Shown here in pieces: positions 37,301-46,309 of a stretch of DNA of 64,000 nucleotides. The notes beneath the pieces are model-generated. The model was not told the DNA's origin. It saw only the letters and a program-made list of their open reading frames with translations, and made no database searches. Numbering within the stretch: position 1 is the stretch's first letter; every line of letters starts with the position of its first letter. The DNA comes from JALYNX01 sp963724825 (lineage in GTDB: Bacteria > Actinomycetota > Acidimicrobiia > Spongiisociales > ZC4RG35). Location of the stretch: assembly GCA_963724825.1 (NCBI GenBank), contig CAVRWT010000003.1:124001-188000 (forward strand), given 5' to 3'. The translations under genes were made by a program, and so were the position numbers.

Positions 37301-38784
37301 CGGGCCATGCTCCCTGAACCGCCCTCTGAATCTGAGGATCTCGCCATCCGGTCGATCACGTCGGCCGCCACCAACTTGTCGTCGAAGGGAAGGACCCGCT
37401 CCCCGACTTCCTGGCCGGTCTCGTGGCCCTTGCCCAGAATCAGGACGACGTCCCCCGGGGAGGCGGCTCGGATTGCCAGTTCGATGGCCCGGCGGCGATC
37501 AGGCTCCACGACCACGCCGGAGCCCTCGATCCCCGACATCACGTCGTTGATGATCGCTTCGGGGTCCTCAGACCTCGGGTTGTCACTGGTGAGCACGGAC
37601 AGATCGGCTTCAGTCGCCGCCCGACCCATCAAAGGTCGCTTCTCACGGTCGCGGTCGCCGCCGGCCCCGAACACCGCGATCACACGTCCGAATGCCAGAT
37701 CCCTGGCCACGGATATCGCTTGGTGGATCCCTTCGGGAGTGTGGGCGTAGTCCACCACCACCCGCACCGGGAATGAGCCTGAGACCAATTCGAAGCGCCC
37801 CGGTACCGGGCCCAATCCGCCGAGCCCGATGACTACCTCGTCGACCGAGAGGCCGAGTTGCAGACAGCACCCGGCCGCAACCAAGGCGTTCTCGACGTTG
37901 AACGTGCCGATCAACGGGGCGACGACCGGTCGGCTTTGTCCGCGCAGGATCATCTCGAAGCTGGTGCCGTCGAAGGAAGTGCGCACCGCGTCGGCGCTCA
38001 GCTCGCCGCCCGTGCCGACCCGGAGCACCGGCATCGTCACCTTGCTTGCAAGCTCGTTCCCAACCGCATCGCCGACATTGATGACTGCGGCGCCCACCTC
38101 GTAGTCCTGAAAGAGCCGCTCTTTGGCGGCCCGGTAGGCATCCATGTCCCCGTGGAAGTCGAGATGGTCCTGGGAGAGGTTGGTGAATGCCGCGACCGCG
38201 AATCTCGTGGCGGAGACCCGGCCCAGCTCGAGGGCATGGGAGGAGATCTCGGCGGCGATCACGTCGGCGCCGAGGTCACGCATCTCGGCGAGGAGCCTCT
38301 GGAAATCGGTCGCCTCGGGTGTGGTCCGCTCCGAGGACAGGAGATGGTCTCCCACCCGGGTATGGACGGTGCCGATCAGGCCCGGGGTGCGGCCGGCACT
38401 AGCTGCGATCGACTCGATGAAGTGGGTCACCGTGGTCTTGCCATTGGTTCCGGTGACCCCCACCACGGCAACCGAGGCGGATGGATCGTCGTGGACCGAT
38501 GCGGCGAGGTGGCCCATCACCCTCCGGGTGTCGGTTACCTCGAGCTCGGATACACCGCTGGCTGTGAAATGATCGACGCAGACCGAGTTCGACCCTGCAG
38601 CCACGGCATTTGGAATGAAGTCGTGGCCATCGAAGTGTGAACCGCGAACCGCCACGTACATGGTGCCCGCCCCCGCATGACGTGAATCGTGGGTGACGTC
38701 GGTGACGGTGACCTCCGGGTCACCGTGAGTCACCCCTCCCACTGCCACCGCCAAGTCCGCCAACTTCTTACCCCTGGCTGGCAT
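37297..38784 (-). CDS. murE: UDP-MurNAc-tripeptide synthetase, meso-diaminopimelate type
   Basis: Adds the third stem-peptide residue. The ATP loop VGVTGTNGKTTVTHFIESI, ERTTPEA and the substrate motif SDNPRSEDP are present; DNPR is the signature for meso-diaminopimelate rather than lysine, so the wall is probably A1gamma-type. 495 aa. The C-terminus is an ordinary MurE ending and shows no fused MurF. It overlaps ftsI by 17 bp upstream and mraY by 4 bp downstream. Confidence 0.96.
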   Translation of the reverse strand: MPARGKKLADLAVAVGGVTHGDPEVTVTDVTHDSRHAGAGTMYVAVRGSHFDGHDFIPNAVAAGSNSVCVDHFTASGVSELEVTDTRRVMGHLAASVHDDPSASVAVVGVTGTNGKTTVTHFIESIAASAGRTPGLIGTVHTRVGDHLLSSERTTPEATDFQRLLAEMRDLGADVIAAEISSHALELGRVSATRFAVAAFTNLSQDHLDFHGDMDAYRAAKERLFQDYEVGAAVINVGDAVGNELASKVTMPVLRVGTGGELSADAVRTSFDGTSFEMILRGQSRPVVAPLIGTFNVENALVAAGCCLQLGLSVDEVVIGLGGLGPVPGRFELVSGSFPVRVVVDYAHTPEGIHQAISVARDLAFGRVIAVFGAGGDRDREKRPLMGRAATEADLSVLTSDNPRSEDPEAIINDVMSGIEGSGVVVEPDRRRAIELAIRAASPGDVVLILGKGHETGQEVGERVLPFDDKLVAADVIDRMARSSDSEGGSGSMAR

Positions 38785-40543
38785 CTGGGGTCACTCCGAG
38801 ACGATGGAGGGCTTCTTCCATGACCTCGGCGAACACCGGAGCGGCCGAGGCGCCGCCGGTGCGATAGTCCCAGGAAGGCGAGTCGACGAGAACAGCCACG
38901 ACAACCTGCGGATCGTCAATGGGGGCCATCCCGACGAAAGAGGCTCGGGTGACCTCGGTGTAGCGGCCGTCGTCTCCAAGGATGTTGGCGGTCCCGGTCT
39001 TTCCACCGACCCGGTAGCCCTCGATGGTGGCCTGATGGCCGGTGCCCTCGTCGACCACGCTGGCGAGCATGTTCCGCATGAGGACAGCCGTCTCCGGGGA
39101 AACGACTCGACGGGTTTCGAAACCTGCGACCTCGGTGTTCCCGTCGACGTCGGTCGTCGTCGAGACGATGTGGGGTGTGGTCCACACCCCGTCGTTGCCG
39201 ATTGCCGCATAGGCCGCAGCCATTTGCAACGGGGTCACAGCCACCGAGTATCCGATGGCCGCCGAGGCCCAACATGTCTCGCACCCGGCTTCGAAGTTGA
39301 GCAGTCCGGGCGCCTCGACGGAGTAGTCGATTCCGGTCTTGGCGCCGAGGCCGAACGCTTCGATGTAGTCGATGAGCCGCTCCTGGCCGAGCTTCTCGGC
39401 CACCAGGATCGAGCCGACATTGGACGACTGGGTGAAGATCTCGGCCACAGTCAGGTCGGATGTGTCGTGCTCATCGAAGTCCCGGTAGCAGCCGTAGGTG
39501 GTGTCATCGGCTGAACGACAGGCGTCTTCTCGGAGTTCCAGGACGTCGGCGACGTCAGGGATGACCGTGGTGTCATCGACTTCGCCCTCTTCGATTGCCG
39601 CGGCCACGGTGATCAGCTTCTCCGTGGATCCCGGCTCATAGAGCCCGCGCACGATGAAGTTGGAGAAGGAGAGGCACTTCACGGGATCGGGGTCGTCGGC
39701 ACATCGGGGGTCCACGTTTTCCCGGGTCTGCGGATCGAAGGCAGGGGCCCCGGTCATGGCCAGGACCTCACCGGTCTCGACCGAGAGCACCACGACCCAA
39801 CACGACTTGGCTCCGGTGCGCTCCACGGCGCTGAGACAGGCCTCCTGCGCCTGATACTGGAGGGGAAGATCGATCGTGGTGTTGAGATCCACTCCGGGCA
39901 CGGCGGGTGTGATCTCACTGATCCCTTGCGGGATGGGTCGCCCTTCGAGATCGCGCTCGAACAAGGCGTGACCTTCAACGCCCCGCAGGGAGTCGTCGTA
40001 CATGTACTCGAGGCCCTCTTGCCCGTTGCCGTCGATGTCGACGAAGCCAGTGACATGGCTCGCAACCTGCCCGGCGGGATAGACCCTGCTCGGCTCAGGC
40101 AGCGAGTAGACACCTTTGATCTCCAGCCCCAGGACCTCATCCGCGAGGTCGGCCTCGACCTGGCGCTTCAGGTAGACGAAATCGCGCTCGGAGGTGAGGC
40201 GGTCATAGAGGAGATCAGAATCCACACCTAGAACTCCCCCGACTTGCTGGGCCACCCAACGCGGATCTTCGACCTGACCCGGGACGGCATAGAGGCTCTG
40301 GGTGTCCACCGTCATCGCCAGCAGGTCGCCGTTGCGGTCGTAGATCTTGCCCCTCTGCGGCGGGAGCTCTCGCGACACCAGACGCTGGGAAAGCCCTTTG
40401 TCGGCGAGCTCTGCCGCCTGCACCACCTGGACCTGGACGAGCCGGTAGGCCATGCCTCCCCAGGCAGCCACCAGGATCAGCCCGATGACAGCGATCCGAA
40501 CCTTGGCCGGATTCAAACGTCGGGCTGCATCGAGGCCCGCCAC
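38768..40543 (-). CDS. ftsI: Septal peptidoglycan transpeptidase FtsI (PBP2B/3 class)
   Basis: Class B penicillin-binding protein. A membrane helix at residues 15-38 is followed by the pedestal domain (RGKIYDRNGDLLA) and transpeptidase domain with S306-x-x-K309 in EPGSTEKL, S373-S-N375 in TQSSNVG, and K515-T-G-T in GGKTGTAN. Eight cysteines occur in four close pairs in the outer domain (236/248, 281/290, 342/352, 421/424), which is unusual and suggests disulfides. 591 aa. It lies between the ftsL-like gene and murE. Confidence 0.95.
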   Translation of the reverse strand: MAGLDAARRLNPAKVRIAVIGLILVAAWGGMAYRLVQVQVVQAAELADKGLSQRLVSRELPPQRGKIYDRNGDLLAMTVDTQSLYAVPGQVEDPRWVAQQVGGVLGVDSDLLYDRLTSERDFVYLKRQVEADLADEVLGLEIKGVYSLPEPSRVYPAGQVASHVTGFVDIDGNGQEGLEYMYDDSLRGVEGHALFERDLEGRPIPQGISEITPAVPGVDLNTTIDLPLQYQAQEACLSAVERTGAKSCWVVVLSVETGEVLAMTGAPAFDPQTRENVDPRCADDPDPVKCLSFSNFIVRGLYEPGSTEKLITVAAAIEEGEVDDTTVIPDVADVLELREDACRSADDTTYGCYRDFDEHDTSDLTVAEIFTQSSNVGSILVAEKLGQERLIDYIEAFGLGAKTGIDYSVEAPGLLNFEAGCETCWASAAIGYSVAVTPLQMAAAYAAIGNDGVWTTPHIVSTTTDVDGNTEVAGFETRRVVSPETAVLMRNMLASVVDEGTGHQATIEGYRVGGKTGTANILGDDGRYTEVTRASFVGMAPIDDPQVVVAVLVDSPSWDYRTGGASAAPVFAEVMEEALHRLGVTPDASQG

Positions 40544-40627
40544 GAACTCAGGTCCCCGGCCGGAACCCCGGTGGTGCGGAGTGTCCCACTCCGTCCATCG
40601 GCCCGGCTCCAGCGCTGCGTCGGGTCA

Positions 40628-41014
40628 TCATTGCGTTGCTCCGTCAGACCTGGCGTCGGCCACCTTGGGGCCGGCCGGATCGAGGTCGACGAGTAGTTGT
40701 TTGGTGTTCGATGGGATCACGAGACCTAGATCTTCGGCGAGTGGGGCGATCCGGGCTGGGTTTTCCAGTCGAGCGATCTCGAGACTGAGGCTCTGGTTGA
40801 TCTCTGTCGCCTCGTCGATCGACTTGGTGAGCTCGGACAACTCGAACGCCGAGCGGTCGAGCGAGGTGCGGGCGAAACCCAATCCGAGGAAGGCGATGAC
40901 GCCAATCAGGGCCATGATCATCCACGGGGCCAGCGAGGGCCTGCTGAGGCGCTTCCCCCGGAGGACCCGGAGCGGATCGGCCTCGGCGACCCGGCGCAGC
41001 GGCTGAGCGGTCAC
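40628..41014 (-). CDS. ftsL: FtsL-like divisome protein
   Basis: 128 aa bitopic protein: basic N-terminal cytoplasmic part, one membrane helix (PWMIMALIGVIAFLGLGFA, about residues 30-48), then a leucine-zipper-like coiled coil (LSELTKSIDEATEINQSLSLEIARLENP) ending in a short tail. Sequence conservation of FtsL is poor; the call rests on size, topology and position between rsmH and ftsI. It overlaps rsmH by 4 bp. An 84-bp gap separates it from ftsI. Confidence 0.82.
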   Translation of the reverse strand: MTAQPLRRVAEADPLRVLRGKRLSRPSLAPWMIMALIGVIAFLGLGFARTSLDRSAFELSELTKSIDEATEINQSLSLEIARLENPARIAPLAEDLGLVIPSNTKQLLVDLDPAGPKVADARSDGATQ

Positions 41015-41947
41015 GCCGCCACCTTTTCCACTGCCCGCAGCACGGCCGACCGGGCCCGGTTGTTACCGGCAATTTCCTCGGCCGACGCTCGCAATGGCTT
41101 TCGGGTGAGGATCCTCAGCTCGGCGGTGTTCCCACAGCCGCAAACCGGCATTTCCGGCGGGCAGGTGCACCCTGTGGCGCCCTTGACGAAGCGGCGCTTG
41201 ACGATGCGATCCTCCAGCGAGTGATAGGAGATGGCGATGACCCTGCCCCCCGGTCGGACCATCTCGATGGCCTGGTCGAGCCCGTCTGCGACGGCTTCCA
41301 GCTCCGCGTTGACCGCAATTCGTATTGCCTGGAAGGTTCGTCGGGCGGGATGACCCGCCCGACGACGGGCCGCAGGCAGTGCCTCTGCAATGACGGTGGA
41401 TAGCTGGCTGGTCGAATCAATTGGCCGGGCAGCGACGATGGCCTTGGCGATGCGTCGTGCCAGAGGCTCCTCGCCGTAGCGCCGGATGACTCTCGGCGAT
41501 TCGGTCTTCGGGCCACTCGTTGACGACCTCGGCCGCACTCTGTGCGGCGTCAGGCCCCATGCGCATGTCGAGAGGGCCGTCGTTTCGATAGGAGAACCCA
41601 CGCTCCGGTTCGTCGAGTTGGTGCGAAGACACTCCGAAGTCGAAGAGAACGGCGCTGATCTGGGAGGGGACGATCGAGGAGACGAGTGCCGAGAGCTCGC
41701 TGAAATTCCCCTGGACGGCAACGACGCCGAGGTCCCTGGCGTTGGCCAGGGCCGCGGGGTCCCTGTCGATCCCAATCAATGTCACGTCATCTCCGAACTC
41801 GTCCAGCAAACGTCTGGCGTGGCCTCCACCCCCGAATGTGGCGTCCACCACCACCCCGGGGAGCGCGGGTGCCATCAACCCGACGACTTCCTCAGCCAGG
41901 ACCGGCCGGTGGTAGTCCCGGCCATTTCCGTTCCCGTCCTGGCTCAT
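41011..41947 (-). CDS. rsmH: 16S rRNA m4C1402 methyltransferase, one frameshift
   Basis: SAM-dependent methyltransferase (MraW) acting on the ribosomal P-site. YHRPVLAEEVVGLM, VVDATFGGGGHARRLL and FDFGVSSHQLDEPERGFSYR mark the N-terminal half; FQAIRIAVNAELEAV, ISYHSLEDRIVKRRF and the C-terminal NNRARSAVLRAVE the other. The frame breaks at about 41487: removing one G after CGAATCGCC joins EWPEDRIA to RVIRRYGEEPLARRIAKAI, as homologs show. The ATG at 41947 fits the conserved start. It is the second gene of the dcw operon after mraZ. Confidence 0.95.
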
Positions 41948-42053
41948 TGCCAGCCCCCCGGGCGCTGGTACCAAAGGAAGCGGGCGGAGTCAGGGGCCTT
42001 CCAATTGGTTCCGGGGGGCTGGCGATGGGCCAGCCAGTTCGATCGGTGTGGGT

Positions 42054-42467
42054 TCAGTCGTCCTCCTCCAGGTAGCTCTCGTCGCCGGTGGCCCGGTCGG
42101 TGAGATATCGATCTCGATTCCAAAGCTCGACGTGGTCGAAGACTCCGATCACCGCGATCTCGGTGCTGCCTTCGAGCGAGGCGAACTGGCGGAGGTCGGG
42201 CTTGACCAGGAGGCGGCCCGACTTGTCGAGCTCTTGATGGTCGGCCCCACCGAACACGGTTCGGGAGAAGCGACGCCCACCGCGGTTCTGCGGCTTCTCC
42301 ATCACTTCGGCGGCCTTTGCCTCGAAGTCGTCGACAGCGAAGATGACCAGCTGGCCGTCCTGACCCTTGGCGACGACACAACCGGCTTCGAGACGACGAC
42401 GGAAAGTGGAGGGCAGGACCACCCGGCCCTTCCCATCGAGACTGTGGAAGAACTCTCCAAGGAACAC
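42054..42467 (-). CDS. mraZ: Transcriptional regulator MraZ
   Basis: AbrB-like double-SpoVT regulator of the dcw operon, 137 aa. The GTG at 42467 gives the canonical MFLGEFFHSLDGKGRVVLPSTFR start and is preceded by GAGAAG; a longer frame upstream would run through the promoter. The second repeat has ELDKSGRLLVKPDLRQFASL. MraZ binds repeats upstream of its own gene, and a matching repeat array lies at 42525-42568. Confidence 0.96.
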   Translation of the reverse strand: MFLGEFFHSLDGKGRVVLPSTFRRRLEAGCVVAKGQDGQLVIFAVDDFEAKAAEVMEKPQNRGGRRFSRTVFGGADHQELDKSGRLLVKPDLRQFASLEGSTEIAVIGVFDHVELWNRDRYLTDRATGDESYLEEDD

Positions 42468-42524
42468 TTCTTCTCGTTTCCGTCCGTCCGCACTTGCTGA
42501 CCCCCCTTGTGGGTCGTGAGCGCC

Positions 42525-42568
42525 ACTATGACCCACTTTCCCCCACTTGTCAACCTTTTCCCCCACTT
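42525..42568 (-). promoter_or_regulatory. dcw operon promoter with MraZ-box array
   Basis: On the minus strand, GTGG-cored repeats start at 42566, 42546, 42536 and 42526, spaced 20, 10 and 10 bp, the once-per-turn phasing known for MraZ boxes. Two copies are the identical AAGTGGGGGAAA. A perfect -35 TTGACA (42553-42548) and a -10 CATAGT (42530-42525) with a 17-bp spacer lie inside the array, so bound MraZ would cover the promoter. Transcription would start about 50 nt before the mraZ GTG. Confidence 0.78.
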
Positions 42569-42717
42569 GGGGTGGCGACTCCCCCACAAAGGGCGCGAAA
42601 CGGGGAGGACACGGGGTTCTTGGAGGCGGCGGTCGTCGCTGGTCAGGGCTCGGTTGCCGATGACAGTGCGAGGACAGACGGCTTACGGACTACCGAGAAC
42701 CGAAGCCGAAGACGGTT

Positions 42718-43215
42718 CTATGCCGCCCCGAGGTACGGATGCCAGGCTGGGTCGACCTGATAGCCGGTCGAGGCGTAGATCCAGGCGTACTGCCGCGGCG
42801 GGCCCGGTTTGGTGTCGAGACGGAAGCCGGCCTCGGCCGGGAGCCGGTCGCCCTTCCTGATGTTGCAGGGGCGGCAACAGGCAACGACGTTGTCCCAGGT
42901 GTGGTCGCCCCCCTTGGACCGGGGCATGATGTGGTCCAGCGACTCCGCTGGCCCGCCGCAGTACTGACAACGATGGCCATCCCTGCCGAACACCGCCCGC
43001 CTGGTGACGGGGGCCGCCCGGCGATAGGGCACCTTCACGTAGCGGTTCAGCCGAACCACCGACGGGACCTCGACCGAGTCGTGCTCGGAAACCCAGACCT
43101 CGTCCTTGCCGACCACGACGCTCGCCTTTTGATGCAGGACCAATACAACCGCCCGGCGGGTCGTCACCACCGAGAGGGGCTCATAACTCGCATTGAGGAC
43201 AAGAACCCTGGCCAT
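42718..43215 (-). CDS. HNH endonuclease family protein
   Basis: 165 aa. The HNH fold is C-x2-C (CQYCGG), SLDHIMPRSKGGDHTWDN and C-x2-C (CCRPCNIRKGDR), with the metal-binding HNH residues in place. The N-terminal half (VLVLNASYEPLSVVTTRRAVVLVL) matches the common stand-alone actinobacterial and cyanobacterial HNH type, chromosomal and probably not mobile. A 250-bp gap separates it from the mraZ start; it holds the dcw promoter and nothing else recognisable. Confidence 0.93.
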   Translation of the reverse strand: MARVLVLNASYEPLSVVTTRRAVVLVLHQKASVVVGKDEVWVSEHDSVEVPSVVRLNRYVKVPYRRAAPVTRRAVFGRDGHRCQYCGGPAESLDHIMPRSKGGDHTWDNVVACCRPCNIRKGDRLPAEAGFRLDTKPGPPRQYAWIYASTGYQVDPAWHPYLGAA

Positions 43216-43236
43216 AGCGTCTCTTGCGACGCGACG

Positions 43237-43821
43237 TTACCAAGCAGTGCTGGGTGCGTTTGTGGCAATGGTCTCCTCGGTCTTGGAGACCACACCGATC
43301 GCCTCACCCACTGCCGCGGCGAGAGCCTGAGTCCACCCGTCGGAAAGGTCGCCCTGCCCGGTTCGCTCGACGGGCGCCTCGAAGGCCACTACTTCGATCA
43401 CCCCTCCGTCGGTGACGGATACCCGTGCAATCTCGATGGGTGGGCGACCCAGCACCTGGCACCATGCATCGGCGAGACCCTGGGCGATGGCCGTGGGATC
43501 AGGCGGGACGATCCGAAAAGACCGAACCGTGCTCCCCACGACCTCGACCCGCGCTCCGCCCTTGATCGGTGTTATTCGCACGTCGACCCCGAGGCGTCGG
43601 TCCCCCGTGATGCGGGTCCGGCCGACCCGAAGGCTGGGATAACCCTGAGAGCGGACGCCGTAGGCGACCAGCAAGGCCCGAACTCGTTCCAGCACTTCGA
43701 CCTCATCGGCGTTTGGCTCGAGGCGAACGTTGATCCCGCCGGCCTCAGGGTCATCGAGGTCAAGCGATACAGATGCCACACCCGGGATGTCCTGGATCCG
43801 CCCGACGAGCTTGGAGCTCAT
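43237..43821 (-). CDS. Hypothetical protein
   Basis: 194 aa, predicted soluble, family not recognised. Two similar-looking halves of alternating strands and helices are suggested (IPGVASVSLDLDDPEAGGINVRLEP; then RIVPPDPTAIAQGLADAWCQVLG), with one cysteine. The ATG at 43821 lies in an ATGA overlap with the upstream 78-aa gene, so both are likely real and coupled. It ends 22 bp before the HNH gene start region on the same strand. Confidence 0.65.
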   Translation of the reverse strand: MSSKLVGRIQDIPGVASVSLDLDDPEAGGINVRLEPNADEVEVLERVRALLVAYGVRSQGYPSLRVGRTRITGDRRLGVDVRITPIKGGARVEVVGSTVRSFRIVPPDPTAIAQGLADAWCQVLGRPPIEIARVSVTDGGVIEVVAFEAPVERTGQGDLSDGWTQALAAAVGEAIGVVSKTEETIATNAPSTAW

Positions 43822-44054
43822 GACAGCTTTCTCATCATCCGGCGCCATCCGAGGTAAGCGGCAAGATCCTCGGGTCGCACGGAGGAGGCATCTTCGCCGT
43901 ACGCGGTGTGCAGCCTCCAGGCCAGATATTCGGGCGAGGGGGTCACCCTGCCACGCGAACGCATGGCCAAAGCGGCGCGAATGCCCTCCCAGAGCAGGAC
44001 GGGCCTCCTTACCAGCGTCGGCAGGCCATCACTCAGCCCCAGCCGTTGTCCCAT
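43818..44054 (-). CDS. Small hypothetical protein
   Basis: 78 aa, basic, no family recognised; contains PTLVRRPVLLWEGIRAALAMRSRG and PEYLAWRLHTAYGED. The ATG at 44054 is preceded by GGGGAAAGGG at usable distance, and the stop overlaps the next start by 4 bp, both favouring a real gene. Divergent from the moxR operon, 95 bp away. Confidence 0.62.
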   Translation of the reverse strand: MGQRLGLSDGLPTLVRRPVLLWEGIRAALAMRSRGRVTPSPEYLAWRLHTAYGEDASSVRPEDLAAYLGWRRMMRKLS

Positions 44055-44149
44055 CGAGCAATACCCTTTCCCCACCAGACACTCTAGCCACTCAAGCCCT
44101 GCCCACCGGTAGAGTCTCCGCAAATAAATACTCGACCCGGGAGCCCTAA

Positions 44150-45130
44150 TTGGCCGAGGTGACACCACAGCAGATTGCGACCTTCAGCGAGCGCTTCGAT
44201 CGCATCGCCAGCAACGTAGAGAAGGTCATTCAGGGGAAGCGCGACGTGATCGAGCTGGTGCTTCTTGCACTGGTCGCCGAGGGCCACGTCCTGGTCGAAG
44301 ACGTTCCCGGGGTGGGCAAGACCCAACTCGCCAAGTCGGTGGCCCGGTCGATCGACAGCATCTTCAACCGGATCCAATTCACCCCCGACCTGCTCCCCTC
44401 CGATGTGACCGGAGTGTCGGTGTGGGACCGCAATGTGAGTGAGTTCGAGTTCAAGCCGGGGCCGATATTCGCCAACCTGGTGGTGGGCGACGAGATCAAC
44501 CGGGCGAGCCCGAAGACCCAGTCCGCCCTCCTCGAGGCGATGGAAGAGCGGCAGGTGACGTCTGACGGCACGACCCGGGAGCTGCCTCTCCCTTTCATGG
44601 TCATGGCGACCCAGAACCCCCTGGAGCACGAAGGCACCTACCCCCTCCCCGAGGCCCAATTGGACCGATTCATGATGCGAGTCGTGATCGGATATCCGAG
44701 CCGGGTGAAGGAGCTGGAGATCCTCGACACCCATGCGGTTCGATCCACCTTCTTCGACCTCGAGCCTGTGGTTTCGGTCGAAGAAGTGGCCGAGATGATC
44801 ACCATCGCTCAGGGCGTGGCGGTCTCCCCGGCCGTGAAGACCTACATCATCGACCTGGTCGAAGGGACGAGAAACCATTCCGATGTCTTACTCGGAGCCT
44901 CCCCTCGCGCTGCGCTCTTCCTGCAACGACTGGGCAGGGCGATGGCCGCCTCCCAGGATCGTGAGTACGTGACCCCGGACGACGTGAAGGCCCTGGCTCA
45001 TCCGGTGCTGGAGCATCGGATGTCCCTGCGGCCTGAGGCTCAGATGCGAGGCGAGACCTTGACGGGCATGATCGACGAAATCATGACCAGGCTCAGGGTG
45101 CCGGGAACCACCTCCCGGATCGCCACCTGA
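44150..45130 (+). CDS. MoxR-family AAA+ ATPase
   Basis: AAA+ chaperone-like ATPase, 326 aa. Walker A EDVPGVGKTQLAKS, Walker B VVGDEINRASPKTQSALLEAMEERQVT, sensor ATQNPLEHEGTYPLPEAQLDRF and the lid with SPRAALFLQRLGRA are typical of MoxR. The start is a TTG at 44150. MoxR proteins act with the DUF58 protein encoded next, probably on envelope or enzyme maturation. The operon order moxR-DUF58-transglutaminase is conserved in actinobacteria near mraZ. Confidence 0.93.
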   Translation: MAEVTPQQIATFSERFDRIASNVEKVIQGKRDVIELVLLALVAEGHVLVEDVPGVGKTQLAKSVARSIDSIFNRIQFTPDLLPSDVTGVSVWDRNVSEFEFKPGPIFANLVVGDEINRASPKTQSALLEAMEERQVTSDGTTRELPLPFMVMATQNPLEHEGTYPLPEAQLDRFMMRVVIGYPSRVKELEILDTHAVRSTFFDLEPVVSVEEVAEMITIAQGVAVSPAVKTYIIDLVEGTRNHSDVLLGASPRAALFLQRLGRAMAASQDREYVTPDDVKALAHPVLEHRMSLRPEAQMRGETLTGMIDEIMTRLRVPGTTSRIAT

Positions 45131-46309
45131 TGCCAACACTGCGAGGCTGGGCTTTCTCAGGGGCCGGTCTCGCATTGGTCGTCCTCTGGTACGCCCTCGG
45201 GGACATCGAACTGCTCCTCGTCGCGTTGTTCCTCGTGATAGCGCAGGTCTTTGCCCTGGTCGTGGTGCGTGCCCGGCGCTCCCAGCTCGAAGTGAACCGA
45301 CGTCTCGGCTCGGCCACTGTCCATGATGGCGACACCACCAGTGTCACTCTGCTCGTCGAAAACCAGTCGAAGCGGGCGATCGGAAACATCTCGATCGAGG
45401 ACGACGTCAACCAGCTCGGTGTGGCCAGCTTCGAAGTCGCCCGACTCAGGAAGGGTGAGTCGACTACCGCCACCTACCGGGTCACCTGCCGACCCCGCGG
45501 GGTGTACAAGGTGGGGCCGACCATGGTCAGCATCTCCGATCCTCTCGGGCTTGCCGAGACGCGGGGGCCGATTGGCCCGGTCGATCGGATCGTGGTCTAC
45601 CCCGCACTCGAGGAGCTCACCGGCTTCCCGATCGTGAGGGGCCAGGATCCCGCCATGCAGGCCTCCCGGCCCGAGCACAGCAGGCGAGGTGGCGAGGACT
45701 TCTACACCCTCCGCGAGTATCAGCGTGGCGACGATCTGAGAAGGGTCCATTGGCCCTCGTCGGCGAAGACCGACGAGTTGATGATCCGACAGCTGGAGAC
45801 TCCCTGGCAGTCGCGGGCTCTGGTCCTGCTCGACGTTCGGGATGGCAGCTATGAGTCGAGAGACGCCTTTGAGAAGGCGGTCTCGGGTGCCGCCACCATC
45901 GTCACCCATCTGGTCGGCTCGGGTTTCGACGCAGACCTGTGGGCCGGCGACGCCGACCCCATCGACGCTTCACGCTACGGCTCGGCCATGGAGCGCCTCG
46001 CATTGGTCCAACCCGACTGCGGCGATCGATATCCAGGCAGTTGCCACCAGGATTCGACAGAAGGGCGGCGGTGGAGCGTTGGTCATCATCACCGGCATTG
46101 CGGACAGGTCCCTGCTCTCGGTGCAACAACTGCTGGCGCGTGACTACCCGACCACAGTCTTGATGACGGTCTCATCGTCGACTTCGCAAACCCTGGTCGG
46201 ATTCCACAGATTCGGGGTGGCCACGGTGTCAATCGAGCCCGACCAACCCTGGGCTCCGGCCTGGGTGACAACCATGAGGACGGCATGGACAACAGCCTCG
46301 GCCGGCTAG
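45130..46309 (+). CDS. DUF58 domain protein, one frameshift
   Basis: Two N-terminal membrane helices (residues 8-40) precede a beta-rich region and the DUF58 core GGEDFYTLREYQRGDDLRRVHWPSSAKTDELMIRQLE, within a VWA-like fold. The start shares a base with the moxR stop (TGATG). The frame breaks at about 46014; removing one base from CAACCCGAC joins ERLALVQP to TAAIDIQAVATRIRQKG, and the gene ends at 46309, overlapping the next gene by 25 bp. Partner of the MoxR ATPase. Confidence 0.88.
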
